A stretch of 64,000 bases of DNA from Xanthobacteraceae bacterium (GCA_031291445.1 JARLJA010000143.1:1-64000), one strand, 5' to 3'. Positions 1-9,173 are shown, counted from the first letter of the stretch. The notes: a model not told the origin generated them from the sequence alone. Translations and numbers: made by a program.

Positions 1-205
1 ACGGCGCCGCGCCGGCCGGGGCGGGGGTGGCTTGCGGCTGCTGGGCCGTCGGCGAGCCCGCCGGGGTCTGGGCGCTCTGCATCTGGGCGGCCCGCTCGGC
101 GGCGCGCTGCTTCTCCATCTGCGGGATGTTGAAGAAATACTGCCAGCCGATCAGCACGATGCCTGACAAAATGACGGCAAGGATGGTGTTGCGATTGTCG
201 GTCAT
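1..205 (-). CDS. yidC: Membrane protein insertase YidC, N-terminal part
   Basis: The protein inserts inner-membrane proteins, with or downstream of SecYEG. Only the first 68 codons are in the window. They read MTDNRNTILAVILSG, then a first transmembrane segment (about residues 7-24, ending WQYFFNIP), then a Gln/Ala/Pro-rich periplasmic linker, which is the usual start of Gram-negative YidC. The start ATG is at 203-205 and lies 17 bases downstream of the rnpA stop, so the gene belongs to the rpmH-rnpA-yidC operon. The body of the protein lies left of the window. Confidence 0.93.
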   Translation of the reverse strand, partial: MTDNRNTILAVILSGIVLIGWQYFFNIPQMEKQRAAERAAQMQSAQTPAGSPTAQQPQATPAPAGAAP

Positions 206-222
206 CGATCTCTATCTCGCCA

Positions 223-573
223 TCAGTCGGTTGAAGGGGGCGGCCCGGCCTTGCGGTCGAGGCGGCGCAGCGCCTGGCGCAGGTCGTCGAGCAGAAGCTG
301 GAAATCGCGGCTCAGCGCGGCGCGGCGGCCGACGAGCACATAATCATGGCTGGGTCGCATGGCACCGGGGCCGGCCTGCTTCACCGCGTCGCGCAGCCTG
401 CGGCGGACGCGGTTGCGCTCGGTCGCGGTTCCGACCTTGCGGGAGACCGTCAGCCCGACCCGCGGCGGTCCGCCGTCGTCCCGTTCCCGACACTGCACCG
501 TAAAGGCGGTGCCCGGCGCTCTCGGGCCCCGGGCCGCGGCGACAAAATCGACCCGCCGCCGCAACCGGTCCAT
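223..573 (-). CDS. rnpA: Ribonuclease P protein component
   Basis: This is the protein subunit of RNase P, which helps the RNA subunit remove 5' leaders from pre-tRNA. The 116-residue product starts MDRLRRRVDFVAAARG and carries the family signature around TERNRVRRRLRDAV (about residues 49-62), followed by the DYVLVGR strand. I chose the ATG at 571-573 because it gives the normal length of about 115 residues; the open frame runs upstream into the rpmH region but that extension is not family-like. It lies between rpmH and yidC in the canonical order and is probably transcribed with them. Confidence 0.95.
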   Translation of the reverse strand: MDRLRRRVDFVAAARGPRAPGTAFTVQCRERDDGGPPRVGLTVSRKVGTATERNRVRRRLRDAVKQAGPGAMRPSHDYVLVGRRAALSRDFQLLLDDLRQALRRLDRKAGPPPSTD

Positions 574-626
574 GATCACAACCGGTCCATGGAGCGCATG
601 AAGGGGCTCTTGGGGGGCGGGGGTGC

Positions 627-761
627 TCAGGCGCTCAGGCGTTTGCGACCGCGGGCACGGCGCGCGGCAAGAACCTTGCGGCCGCCGACGGTGGCGAGAC
701 GGGCGCGAAAACCGTGACGGCGCTTGCGCACCAGTTTGCTGGGTTGATAAGTCCGCTTCAC
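627..761 (-). CDS. rpmH: 50S ribosomal protein L34
   Basis: This 44-residue basic protein of the large ribosomal subunit reads [20 protein letters not shown] and ends GRKRLSA, an unmistakable L34. The start codon is GTG at 759-761 (complement CAC). It is the first gene of the rpmH-rnpA-yidC operon, 53 bases upstream of rnpA, and it has a clear sigma-70-type promoter about 150 bases upstream. Confidence 0.97.
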
Positions 762-908
762 GGTCGATCTCCGCTAACCTGGCAAACGCGCCGAGGTGGT
801 CTTGAGGTAAATGAGGTGGAGCGTCCCGGTGAGTCACACAAGGGCCGTTCTCGGACCCAAAAATGACACTGGCCAAGCTCGGCCGGCCACCGGAGACAGT
901 CGGCGCGG

Positions 909-937
909 CTTATACGGGAGCATCCTGTTTTCGTCAA
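909..937 (-). promoter_or_regulatory. rpmH promoter
   Basis: On the minus strand TTGACG (932-937) and TATAAG (909-914) are separated by exactly 17 bases, a near-consensus housekeeping promoter. It points at rpmH, leaving a leader of roughly 140 bases. The remainder of the 371-base gap 762-1132 holds only this leader and, on the plus strand, an AAGGAG-type ribosome-binding site before the sensor kinase; I see nothing else in it. Confidence 0.75.
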
Positions 938-1132
938 TCTTGGCCTTTAGCGTTGCCAATATGGAATGGCAGCGGTGCGGCGGGGTTCCTGAAGCAGCGG
1001 CTCCAGCCCGATGTGCCGTGGTTTAGGCTTGCATTTCATGGCCTTGGGTCGGTCGGCGCGGGCAACCTGGACGGTGGCCGGGCGACCGGGGTCGGACGCG
1101 ACGCGGGACACGAAAAGGAGTATTGAGAAGCA

Positions 1133-2614
1133 ATGGCGGAGGGGACCATCCAGCGGCTGGAACGGTCCGGCGGGCGGCTTGCCCGGCCGCGTTTCGGCTT
1201 GTCCGCCAAGCTGTTGCTCCTCACCATCCCGCTGGTGATGATCGCCGAGGTGCTGATTTATGTGCCCTCGATCGCGAATTTCCGAATCAACCGCCTGAAC
1301 GACCGGCTGGCGGCCGCCAATACCGCAGCCTTGGTGCTCAATGCCGCCCCCAGCGGCATGGTGCCGGATTCGCTGGCGCGGGAGATCCTGTCCAGCATCG
1401 GCGCCCGCGCGGTCGCCATCAAGATGGGGCGGCAGCGCCGCCTGCTGGCCATCGCCGAAATGCCGCCGGCCATCGACCACGACGTCGACATGCGCGAGAT
1501 GACCGCCTGGTCGGCGATCGTCGACGCCTTCGCCGTGATGCTGGAGAGCGGCGGCGAGGTGATCCGGATCATGGGGCCGGCGCCGGCCGGCAACGGCCAG
1601 TACATCGAGGTGGTGGTCGACGAGCAGCCGCTGCGGCTGGCGATGTTCCGCTTCTCGCGCAACCTGCTCTTGATGTCGCTGGTGATCGCGGTGCTGACCG
1701 CGGCGCTGGTGTACTGCGCGCTGCACTACCTGTTCGTGCGGCCGATGCGGCGGCTCACCGCCAACCTGGTCGCGTTCCACGCCAACCCCGAAAGCACGGC
1801 GCTGATCATCACGCCGTCGTCGCGCCGCGACGAGATCGGCGTCGCCGAGGTCGAACTCGCCGACATGCAGCGCGACCTGGTGTCGATGCTGCATCAGAAG
1901 AGCCGCCTGGTGGCGCTCGGGCTCGCGGTGTCGAAGATCAACCACGACCTGCGCAACATGCTGGCGGCCTCGCAGCTGTTGTCGGACCAGCTCACCCATG
2001 TGGCGGATCCGCGGGTGCAGCGCTTCGCGCCGAAGCTGGTGCGCTCGCTGGAGCGCGCCATCGCGTTCTGCCAGTCGACGCTGTCCTACGGCCGCGTCCA
2101 GGAGCCGGCGCCCGACCGCCGCATGGTCGCGATCGAGCCGATCGTCGCCGAGGTGCGCGAATCGGCCGGGCTGACCGCGAATCTGGCGATCGACTGGGTC
2201 ACCGCGATCGAGCGCGGGCTTGCCGTCGACGCTGATCCCGACCAGCTGTTCCGCGTCCTGCTCAACCTGGTGCGCAACGCCGCCGATGCGCTGGCCAGCG
2301 CCCAGACCGGCGACACCGCGACGCGGCAGATCCGCATCACCGGCCGCCGCGAGGGCGCGGTCGCCATCATCGAGGTCTCCGACACCGGTCCCGGCCTGCC
2401 GGTGAAGGCGCGCGAGCACCTGTTCCAGCCGTTCCAGGGCTCTTCGCGGGACGGCGGCACCGGGCTGGGGCTGGCCATCGCCGACGAACTGATCCGCGCC
2501 CATGGCGGCGAGATTCGCCTGGTCGAGGGCACCATCGGCGCCACCTTCCGCATCGCGATTCCCGACCGGCCGGTCGACCTCCGCAGCCTGCGCGACGCCC
2601 GGGCGCGGGCCTGA
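1133..2614 (+). CDS. Sensor histidine kinase
   Basis: This 493-residue inner-membrane kinase has a first transmembrane helix at about residues 22-45 (KLLLLTIPLVMIAEVLIYV), a periplasmic loop, and a second helix at about 181-205 that leads into a HAMP-like linker. The H-box reads KINHDLRNML (about 266-275), with the phospho-accepting His. An HATPase_c domain follows with N-box NLVRNAADAL, G1 DTGPGLP and G2 GTGLGLAIADELIRAHGG. The short ligand-binding loop gives no clue to the signal. No response regulator is adjacent, so it is an orphan kinase here. The ATG is preceded by AAGGAG. Function class is certain, pathway unknown. Confidence 0.88.
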   Translation: MAEGTIQRLERSGGRLARPRFGLSAKLLLLTIPLVMIAEVLIYVPSIANFRINRLNDRLAAANTAALVLNAAPSGMVPDSLAREILSSIGARAVAIKMGRQRRLLAIAEMPPAIDHDVDMREMTAWSAIVDAFAVMLESGGEVIRIMGPAPAGNGQYIEVVVDEQPLRLAMFRFSRNLLLMSLVIAVLTAALVYCALHYLFVRPMRRLTANLVAFHANPESTALIITPSSRRDEIGVAEVELADMQRDLVSMLHQKSRLVALGLAVSKINHDLRNMLAASQLLSDQLTHVADPRVQRFAPKLVRSLERAIAFCQSTLSYGRVQEPAPDRRMVAIEPIVAEVRESAGLTANLAIDWVTAIERGLAVDADPDQLFRVLLNLVRNAADALASAQTGDTATRQIRITGRREGAVAIIEVSDTGPGLPVKAREHLFQPFQGSSRDGGTGLGLAIADELIRAHGGEIRLVEGTIGATFRIAIPDRPVDLRSLRDARARA

Positions 2615-2839
2615 GCGGTCAGGTCGGCGTCAGCCGGGGCCGGGCGTCCGGCCGCCGCGGCCCCGCCCGGCGGCCGTCGCAAAACTCGCGAATTGGCCCG
2701 GATCGGCGCTTGCCAATCCGATCCGGAGCCGGTAGCTATGGCCCGCTTCGGCGGACAACCGCCGCCGGTCATCGCCACCGGCAAGCCTTTGATCTTCCAG
2801 ACAGGATGTTCAAATCGCCTGCCGCGTTCGCAGACCAAT

Positions 2840-2916
2840 GCGCCCGTAGCTCAGCTGGATAGAGCACCAGACTACGAATCTGGGGGTCGGACGTTCGAAT
2901 CGTTCCGGGCGCGCCA
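2840..2916 (+). tRNA. tRNA-Arg (anticodon ACG)
   Basis: The sequence folds as a standard cloverleaf. The acceptor stem is GCGCCCG (2840-2846) paired with CGGGCGC (2906-2912), the anticodon stem is CCAGA/TCTGG (2867-2871 and 2879-2883), and the loop CTACGAA places the ACG anticodon at 2874-2876. The T-loop is TTCGAAT. G2913 is the discriminator and CCA is encoded at 2914-2916. ACG is read as ICG after deamination and decodes CGN arginine codons. A horizontally acquired-looking catabolic cluster starts right behind it, but I found no second copy of its 3' end in the window. Confidence 0.95.
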
Positions 2917-2996
2917 CTATGCCTGACGAAATCAAATAATCGTCCGCTTGGGGGACGCTGCGCCGGCTTGTGGCCGTACGCGAGCGGCCAGCAGCA

Positions 2997-4724
2997 TCAG
3001 CTTGCTTTGCCGGCTTTCAGCTCCGCGAGAATGAGCTGGCGCAGCTTGTATTTCTCCACCTTGTTCGTCGGGGTGCGCGGCAGGTCGTCGACGATCCGAA
3101 CATGACGCGGACGCATGTATTTCGGCATGGTCTCCGCGGCGAAGGCGTGGATCGCCGCCTCCGTCACGACGCCGCCGGCAACGCCCACGACATAGGCGAC
3201 AACCTGATCCTCTTCGCCCTCGTCGCTCGGAATGGCGACGGCCGCGCTCATCTGGACCGAGGGATGCTGGTTGATCATGTCCTCCACCTGGAAGGAGGAC
3301 AGGTTCTCGCCGCGCACGCGGATGCGGTCGCCGAGCCGGTCCACGTAATAATACATGCCGTCGCGGCCACGCAGCGCGGCGTCGCCCGTATGGAACCAGA
3401 GGTTGCGGAAGGCGCTGACCGTGGCCTCGGGCTTGCCGAGATAGGAATGGAACAGAATGCCCGGAAGGCGTGGCCGCAGGCACAGATGGCCGGCGACCTC
3501 GTCGCCGCATTCCTCATCCATCTCGTCGCGGATCGACACTTCCATGAAGGCCGTCGGCACGCCCATGAGCCCCTTGCGCGCGGCGCCGTCACCGGGCAGC
3601 AGCGGCGTCCCCATCCGGACGGCAATCTCCCTCACCTGCGCGTGGGAATAGCCCCGATAGAGGTCATCCGGCGTCCCTTCGCCCTGGCGGGTTTCCTCCA
3701 GAAACGAGGTCAGGCCGACGCCGGCCTCGGTCTGGCCGAAGCCGGCGGTCACGAAATCGATACCGAACCGACTGGCGAACTGGTGATGGTGCAGTGGCAA
3801 CGGCTGCATGTGAACCTTGTTCAGCGTGTTGCGGCGGTCGTCGTCGGTCGGCGGGGCCTTTTCCAGCCAGGGAATCATGACGTCGAGCAGGATGGCGGTC
3901 GTCGCGCGCCGCGCCGCGATTCGGTCCCAGAATCCGTCGGGACTGAACCGGTTCCACACCGCCACCTCGCAGCCGACCCACACGGCACGGCAAACGTTCG
4001 CGATGGCACCGCCGACATGATACATCGGCAGGTCGTTGTAGATCACATCGTCCCGATTGAGCAGTGACCGCAGCCCGAACGTGTATTGGGTCATCCACCG
4101 GTAGGGCTGAACGACGCCCTTGGACGGGCCGGTGGTGCCCGAGGTGTAGATGAGATTGGCCGGGTCGTCGAAGGAGACCTTCACCCCCGGCGCGCCGGCG
4201 GGTTTGGTCAGCTCCGACCAGGCGATTTCGGTATAGCCTGACCGCACGGCCGGCGGCGCGGCGATATAGTCGTGAGCATCGGGGGCCGGGCGGTGCACTG
4301 CGATGCTCGGCTTCAGATCGAGGTCGTCGAGCACCTCGTTGAGGACGGGCAGCAGAGCTCCATCGGTGACGATCAGCGTCGGTCGCGTATCGTTGAGCTG
4401 ATAGGTCAGCAGGCGGCCCGCATAGCCGAAGTTCACGGGGCAATAGACGGCGCCTGCCTTCCAGATGCCGAACATCATCTGCGTGCTGATCAGCGGGTTC
4501 TTGCAGAAGACGCTGACGCGATCGCCCTTGACGATGCCGACGCGGGCGAGATTGCCGGCGATGGCGTCGGTGCGGCGGATGAATTCGCCATAGCTCAGCG
4601 TCTCGTCGTCCTCGCCGTAGTAGAAGAACGTGCGGTCGCCGGCGACGGCGCCCCAATGATCGAGGCGTTCGGTGATGATCTCGCCGTCGGCGTTGAGCAA
4701 CTCGGTCAGGTCGCGTTCGTTCAT
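2997..4724 (-). CDS. Acyl-CoA synthetase (AMP-forming acid-CoA ligase)
   Basis: This 575-residue cytosolic enzyme activates a carboxylic acid to its CoA thioester through an acyl-adenylate. The A3/P-loop motif is YTSGTTGPSKG (about residues 191-201), the A5 region is FGQTEAG, A7 is WFHTGD, A8 is YYVDRLGDRIRVRGENLSS, and the catalytic lysine lies in PTNKVEKYK near residue 553. It resembles the CaiC/crotonobetaine ligase group, but the substrate cannot be read from sequence. It is the last gene of a minus-strand operon, 57 bases after the acyl-CoA carboxylase, so a sensible reading is that it makes the acyl-CoA that the carboxylase then uses. Confidence 0.88.
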   Translation of the reverse strand: MNERDLTELLNADGEIITERLDHWGAVAGDRTFFYYGEDDETLSYGEFIRRTDAIAGNLARVGIVKGDRVSVFCKNPLISTQMMFGIWKAGAVYCPVNFGYAGRLLTYQLNDTRPTLIVTDGALLPVLNEVLDDLDLKPSIAVHRPAPDAHDYIAAPPAVRSGYTEIAWSELTKPAGAPGVKVSFDDPANLIYTSGTTGPSKGVVQPYRWMTQYTFGLRSLLNRDDVIYNDLPMYHVGGAIANVCRAVWVGCEVAVWNRFSPDGFWDRIAARRATTAILLDVMIPWLEKAPPTDDDRRNTLNKVHMQPLPLHHHQFASRFGIDFVTAGFGQTEAGVGLTSFLEETRQGEGTPDDLYRGYSHAQVREIAVRMGTPLLPGDGAARKGLMGVPTAFMEVSIRDEMDEECGDEVAGHLCLRPRLPGILFHSYLGKPEATVSAFRNLWFHTGDAALRGRDGMYYYVDRLGDRIRVRGENLSSFQVEDMINQHPSVQMSAAVAIPSDEGEEDQVVAYVVGVAGGVVTEAAIHAFAAETMPKYMRPRHVRIVDDLPRTPTNKVEKYKLRQLILAELKAGKAS

Positions 4725-4781
4725 GGAATCCTCCCAGATTCTGCGGCGTCGGGGCCGGCCGTTCGGCGGCCGGTCGTGTGG

Positions 4782-7700
4782 TCAGGGGCGCATCCCAAAG
4801 GCGGGACGCCCGATCAGTTCGGGCAGCAGTCGATAGGCATCCTTGACCCAATCGCACAGCAGCGCCCGGCTTTCGCGAGGGTCGATGATGTCCTGCACGC
4901 CGAATTGCTCGGCGGTGCGGAACGGCGAGCCGATCCGTTCCAGCTCGCGGGCGATGCGGGCGATCGCCGCTTCGCGATCGGGAGCCTTCGCCAGTTCCGC
5001 CCGGAACGCCGCCTCGATGCCGCCCTGCGCGGGCAGGGATCCCCAGGTGCCGGAGGGCCAGCACCAACTGCGGTTGGCGCGGTGCCGGTTGATGGTGCCG
5101 GCGCCGCCGACGCCGAACACACGCCGCAGCACCAGTTCCGCCTGCGGGACGCGGGCCTGATACACCGCGGCGATGGCGCGAGCGCCGGAGCGGATCGTGC
5201 CGAGCCGCTCCGCCACCGAGCCGATCGACATGCCGGCCTGATCGGTCAGGCTGATGATCGGCAGGTGGAAGGTCTCGCAGAGGTCGACCAGGCGGGTGGC
5301 GGCCATGGCACCCTCGGCCGTCATGGTCGCTCCCTTCATCGGGTCGGTGGTGATGATGCCGACCGGGTGGCCGGCGAGTCTGGCGAGCGCCGTGAAGGTG
5401 GAGCCGCCGTATTCGGCATAGGGGAAGATGGAGCCGGCATCGAACACGGCTTCCAGGATCGGCGTGATCGAATAGGGCCGGCGCTCGCTGCGCGGAATGG
5501 CGGTGACGAGCCCGTCGTCGCGGCGGTCGCAAGGGTCGGCCGAGGCGACGACCGGCGGAAGCTCGAAGACGCTGGACGGCAGATAGGACAGGAAGCGGCG
5601 GATGACCGCATAGGCTTCCGCCTCGCTGGCGACGAAGCGCTCGATCATGCCGTTGTTGCGGTGGATCGCGGCTCCGCCCAGTTCCTCCTTGGTCAGGCTT
5701 TCGCGCGTGGCGGAGAGGACGATAGGCGGCCCGGCGGTGAAGACCTGGCCGATGCCCTCCACCATGATCGCAAGGTGCGACATGACCAGCCGCGCCGCGC
5801 CGAGCCCGACGGTGGCGCCGAGGCAGGCCGCCACCACGGGCACCAGCGACATGTTTTCGGTGACGGCATCCCAGCCGGGGTTGACCGGCAGGTAGTGGAA
5901 CCCCTGTTGCTGCGCGATCTTGACGCTGCCGCCGCCGCTCGCCCCATCGAGAAGCCGCACCACGGGCAGCCGCATCCGGCCGGCATAGTGCTCGGAGAAT
6001 ATCTGCTTCTCGTGGATCGCGGCATCGCCCGAGCCCGCGCGGAGGGTGAAGTCGTCGGCGCCGACCATGACCTTGCGGCCGTCGATCCGGCCGGTGCCCG
6101 CGACGAAATTGGCCGGCGCGTGGGAGGCGATCTCGCCGTCTTCGTCATAGGTGACGAAAGCGGTCAGCGCGCCGATCTCGCTGAAGCTGCCGAAGTCGAC
6201 GACGGCATCGATCCGCTCGCGGACGTTGAGTTTGCCCTCGGCCTTCTGGCGGGAGAGCTTCGCCGGCCCGCCCATGGCGCGGGCCAGTTGCCGGCGTCGC
6301 TCGACCTCCTCGATCTCCCGGGTCCAGCCCGGATCGGCGGCGGCTTCGGCCCTGGGCCGTGCCCCCGCGTCGCCCTCCCCGATGCGGATGCGGAAGAGTT
6401 TCGCTCCCTCGGTCACCGCATCGCCGGCCCGGGCAGCCACGGCCAGAACGGTCCCTCCGGCCGGGGCGCGGACGACGTGCTCCATCTTCATGGCTTCCAG
6501 CACCATGAGACCATCGCCCGGCGCCACCACATGGCCGGGGGCGACCGACACGGTGACGACCATGCCGTGCATGGGAGCCGGCACCAGGGCGACGCCTTCC
6601 TCGGCCTCGCCGAGATCAACCTCGACCGCGATGGAGACCGGTGCTTCGTTCGGGGCGGCGATCGGCGGCGCAATGGTCGTCTGGTTTTCTGCCGCGGCGA
6701 GCAGTGCGGTGAGGTTCTCGGCGATCAGCGATGTATCGAGATCGCCGGCCTTCACGGCCGGCAGGTCCAGTATGCTCAACAGCAGCGGAATGTTGGTCGG
6801 CACGCCGCCGACGTGGAACTCGCGCAGAGCGTTTCCGGCATTGGTCAGCGCCGTGTCGAAGGTGCGGCCGCGCACGATCACCTTTGCAAGCAGGGAATCA
6901 TAGCGCAGGCTCGTCGTGTAGCCGGCATAGCCATATCCGTCGACGCGCACATGCGGGCCGGAGGGCGGTGCATAGGCCGTCAGGCGGCCGGCGCGGGGCA
7001 CGGGCGTGCCGTCGGGCAGCAGGGTTTCGAGGTTCACCCGGGCCTGAATGGCGAAGCCTTCCACCGGCGGCGGCGAGGCAAGGCCGACATCGGCCAGCCG
7101 CGCGCCCAAGGCCAGGCGAATCTGGGCCTGGACCAGATCGACGCCCGTCACCTCCTCGGTGATCGTGTGCTCGACTTGCAGGCGCGGATTGGCTTCCATG
7201 AACCAGAATTCGTCGCCGCGCACGAGGAACTCGATGGTGCCGAGGCCGGCATAGCGGACATGGCTGGCGAGCATTACCGCCACCGACAGAATGCGTTGGC
7301 GCAGGCGAGGCCCGAGCGTGGGGGCGGGGGCGATCTCGATGAGCTTCTGGTGGCGGCGCTGGATCGTGCAGTCGCGCTCCCACAGATGGCAGACGTCTCC
7401 GGTCCCGTCGCCCACCACCTGCACTTCGATATGGCGGGCGGCCGGCAGCAGCTGCTCCACGTAGAGGTCGCCATTGCCGAACGCCTGCCGGGCTTCGGAA
7501 GCGCAGCGCGCGAAGGCCTCGTCGATTTCGCTCAGGGCGCGCACCGCGCGCATGCCGCGGCCGCCGCCGCCGGCAAGGGCCTTCAGCATCACCGCGCCAT
7601 GCTGGTTGGCGAAGGCCCGCGCCTCCTCCAGCGTCGTCGGACGGCTGGTGCCGGGCACGACCGGCACACCGATGCTCTCGGCCAGTCGCCGGGCGCTGAT

Positions 7701-8042
7701 CTTGTCGCCGAACATGGCGAGAATGTCGCTGGACGGGCCGATGAAGGTGAGGCCCGCCGCCGCGCAGCGGGCGGCGAAGGCGGCGTTCTCGCTCAGGAAG
7801 CCGTAGCCGGGATGCACCGCCACCGCACCTGCCGCGCGCGCGACGGCAATGATCGCATCCTGGTCGAGATAAGCTGCGGCGCCCTCTCCCGGCAGCGGGC
7901 GGACCTCATCGACATAGCGGGTATGGAGCGAGGACCCGTCGTCGGCGGCATGGATGCCGACCGTCGACAGGCCGAGTTCGCGCGCCGCCCGCGCGATGCG
8001 AATGGCGATCTCGCCCCTGTTGGCCACCAGAATCGTCGTCAC
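4782..8042 (-). CDS. Single-chain biotin-dependent acyl-CoA carboxylase
   Basis: This 1086-residue multidomain enzyme carboxylates an acyl-CoA using ATP and bicarbonate. The order is biotin carboxylase (about residues 1-450, starting VTTILVANRGEIAIRIARAA, with ATP-grasp GGGGRGMRAV), then the biotinyl carrier domain with the biotin lysine in EAMKMEHVV (about 512-520), then a full carboxyltransferase (about 560-1086). Two chains are usual in bacterial acetyl/propionyl-CoA carboxylases; here all three parts are fused. I prefer the GTG at 8040-8042: it follows AGGGAGGA at good spacing and gives the canonical N-terminus, whereas a start at 8084 adds 14 non-homologous residues. The gene follows the TetR gene by 55 bases and precedes the ligase. 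Confidence 0.9.
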   Translation of the reverse strand: MTTILVANRGEIAIRIARAARELGLSTVGIHAADDGSSLHTRYVDEVRPLPGEGAAAYLDQDAIIAVARAAGAVAVHPGYGFLSENAAFAARCAAAGLTFIGPSSDILAMFGDKISARRLAESIGVPVVPGTSRPTTLEEARAFANQHGAVMLKALAGGGGRGMRAVRALSEIDEAFARCASEARQAFGNGDLYVEQLLPAARHIEVQVVGDGTGDVCHLWERDCTIQRRHQKLIEIAPAPTLGPRLRQRILSVAVMLASHVRYAGLGTIEFLVRGDEFWFMEANPRLQVEHTITEEVTGVDLVQAQIRLALGARLADVGLASPPPVEGFAIQARVNLETLLPDGTPVPRAGRLTAYAPPSGPHVRVDGYGYAGYTTSLRYDSLLAKVIVRGRTFDTALTNAGNALREFHVGGVPTNIPLLLSILDLPAVKAGDLDTSLIAENLTALLAAAENQTTIAPPIAAPNEAPVSIAVEVDLGEAEEGVALVPAPMHGMVVTVSVAPGHVVAPGDGLMVLEAMKMEHVVRAPAGGTVLAVAARAGDAVTEGAKLFRIRIGEGDAGARPRAEAAADPGWTREIEEVERRRQLARAMGGPAKLSRQKAEGKLNVRERIDAVVDFGSFSEIGALTAFVTYDEDGEIASHAPANFVAGTGRIDGRKVMVGADDFTLRAGSGDAAIHEKQIFSEHYAGRMRLPVVRLLDGASGGGSVKIAQQQGFHYLPVNPGWDAVTENMSLVPVVAACLGATVGLGAARLVMSHLAIMVEGIGQVFTAGPPIVLSATRESLTKEELGGAAIHRNNGMIERFVASEAEAYAVIRRFLSYLPSSVFELPPVVASADPCDRRDDGLVTAIPRSERRPYSITPILEAVFDAGSIFPYAEYGGSTFTALARLAGHPVGIITTDPMKGATMTAEGAMAATRLVDLCETFHLPIISLTDQAGMSIGSVAERLGTIRSGARAIAAVYQARVPQAELVLRRVFGVGGAGTINRHRANRSWCWPSGTWGSLPAQGGIEAAFRAELAKAPDREAAIARIARELERIGSPFRTAEQFGVQDIIDPRESRALLCDWVKDAYRLLPELIGRPAFGMRP

Positions 8043-8097
8043 GCATTCCTCCCTGGCCGGCCGCATCGACGGGCCGGCGGACATTTCCCGACGCGTC

Positions 8098-8787
8098 TCA
8101 GGTTCGCGACGGCGGACACAGGCCGCGCATCAGTATGCCCGTCACGATGTCGGCGACCTCCGCCTGCGTCGCACCGCCACCCTCCCGGTACCACCAAGCC
8201 GGCGAGAGACAGGCTCTGATCAGGGTGAAGGCGGTCACCTTGACGTCGGCGGCGACGAAAACGCCTGCCGCAATCCCCTCCCTGAGCAGACCGACAAGCG
8301 CCGCCTCGTAGCGGCGCTCGATGGCGCGCACCTCGGTGACCGAGGCGCGGTCGACGCCCATGGTCACGGGGGTCATGGTGACGTGACGGGACAACTCCTC
8401 GAAGTTGGTGGCGATCAGGTCGCGCAGGGCTCTCTCCATGCGATCGTGGACCGGGAGCGGCAGCGCGGCGATTGCCTCGAGCCTGACGGCGGCGCTGCCG
8501 GAAGCCTCGAGCCGGGTCTCCACGATCAGGTCCTGCTTGCTCTGAAACTGGTAGTAGAGAATCCCCTTGCTGGCTCCCATCTCCGCGGCGATGTCATCCA
8601 TGGTCGCGCTGCCATAGCCCTTGCGCGCGAACACGCGGCCGGCCGCCGCGAGAATCTGGCGGCGCTGCTCCTGCCGCTGTTCGGGATTCCTGACGACGCT
8701 GCCGCGCAGGCCGATCGGGCTGGCGGGCCGCGCCGCGCGCCGGTCCGCCGACCGGGCCTGCGGTGTGTTCTTTGCGTTCGACGCCAT
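8098..8787 (-). CDS. TetR-family transcriptional regulator
   Basis: The 229-residue product has a TetR_N helix-turn-helix around residues 38-85 (RRQILAAAGRVFARKGYG, MDDIAAEMGASKGILYYQF) and a C-terminal ligand-binding half with WWYREGGG, as in regulators of acyl-CoA metabolism. I used the ATG at 8785-8787; a longer frame exists but adds a low-complexity leader. The gene sits directly upstream of, and in line with, the carboxylase and ligase, so it most likely controls that operon and itself, possibly in response to an acyl-CoA (inference). Confidence 0.85.
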   Translation of the reverse strand: MASNAKNTPQARSADRRAARPASPIGLRGSVVRNPEQRQEQRRQILAAAGRVFARKGYGSATMDDIAAEMGASKGILYYQFQSKQDLIVETRLEASGSAAVRLEAIAALPLPVHDRMERALRDLIATNFEELSRHVTMTPVTMGVDRASVTEVRAIERRYEAALVGLLREGIAAGVFVAADVKVTAFTLIRACLSPAWWYREGGGATQAEVADIVTGILMRGLCPPSRT

Positions 8788-8861
8788 GACTGATGCTTCC
8801 AGTGAGAAAATCAGGGACCGTGCGGGACAAGGCGGCTTGAGCGGCAACCGCGCGGGATGGT

Positions 8862-8963
8862 TCATGACCGCTTGAAAGCGGGATCGATGGCCTCGCGCAC
8901 GGATCCTCCCAGCATGTCGAAGGCAACGGACGTGACGAGAATGGCGTGCCGGGCGGATACATA
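8862..8963 (-). pseudogene. Remnant of a peptide/nickel ABC transporter permease (C-terminus)
   Basis: The minus strand here encodes ARHAILVTSVAFDMLGG followed by SVREAIDPAFKRS and a stop. This matches the closing segment of DppC/OppC-type permeases (pattern: I-x-V-T-V-L-A-F-N-x-L-G-D-x-L-R-D-A-x-D-P). Only about 33 residues of family-like sequence remain, and the upstream frame quickly becomes unrelated, so this is a decayed 3' fragment. It shows that a transporter gene was lost between the tetR operon and the island. Confidence 0.55.
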
Positions 8964-9054
8964 GGCTCCGCGGCGGGGGCCATGTTCTCCTCGCCCGATC
9001 CTCGATAGCCCGTGACGGGCCCGGTCGGCCCGATCGACGGCATCGCGACTGTCT

Positions 9055-9110
9055 CCCATGGATCAGATCTTTTTGACCAATCAGTTTATTCTCTAGCGTA
9101 TAAAATCGAT
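9055..9110. promoter_or_regulatory. AT-rich patch upstream of tetR, possible promoter/operator
   Basis: This is the only AT-rich stretch in the GC-rich gap 8964-9173. It contains TTGACCAATCAGTTTATT and GTATAAAAT. The core ACCAATCAGT is a degenerate form of the ACC-N4-GGT type site used by many TetR repressors, but symmetry is only partial (6 of 10 positions), and it lies about 270 bases from the tetR start. I list it as a candidate only. Confidence 0.25.
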
Positions 9111-9173
9111 CCGGCTCTCCCTGTCAAGACGACGGGGGTGGGCGCGCCGTGCGCTTCCGCTTCGGCTCCTTCC

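Noticed and set aside
2938-2960. Hairpin CGTCC/GGACG after tRNA-Arg as terminator
   Set aside because: The stem is only five pairs and no T-run follows.
2917-2996. Attachment site at the tRNA-Arg 3' end
   Set aside because: I found no second copy of the tRNA end within the window and no integrase gene.
4272-8219. 1315-codon plus-strand open frame
   Set aside because: It is antisense to the acyl-CoA carboxylase and ligase, rich in Gly/Arg/His/Asp without any domain, a GC-rich shadow.
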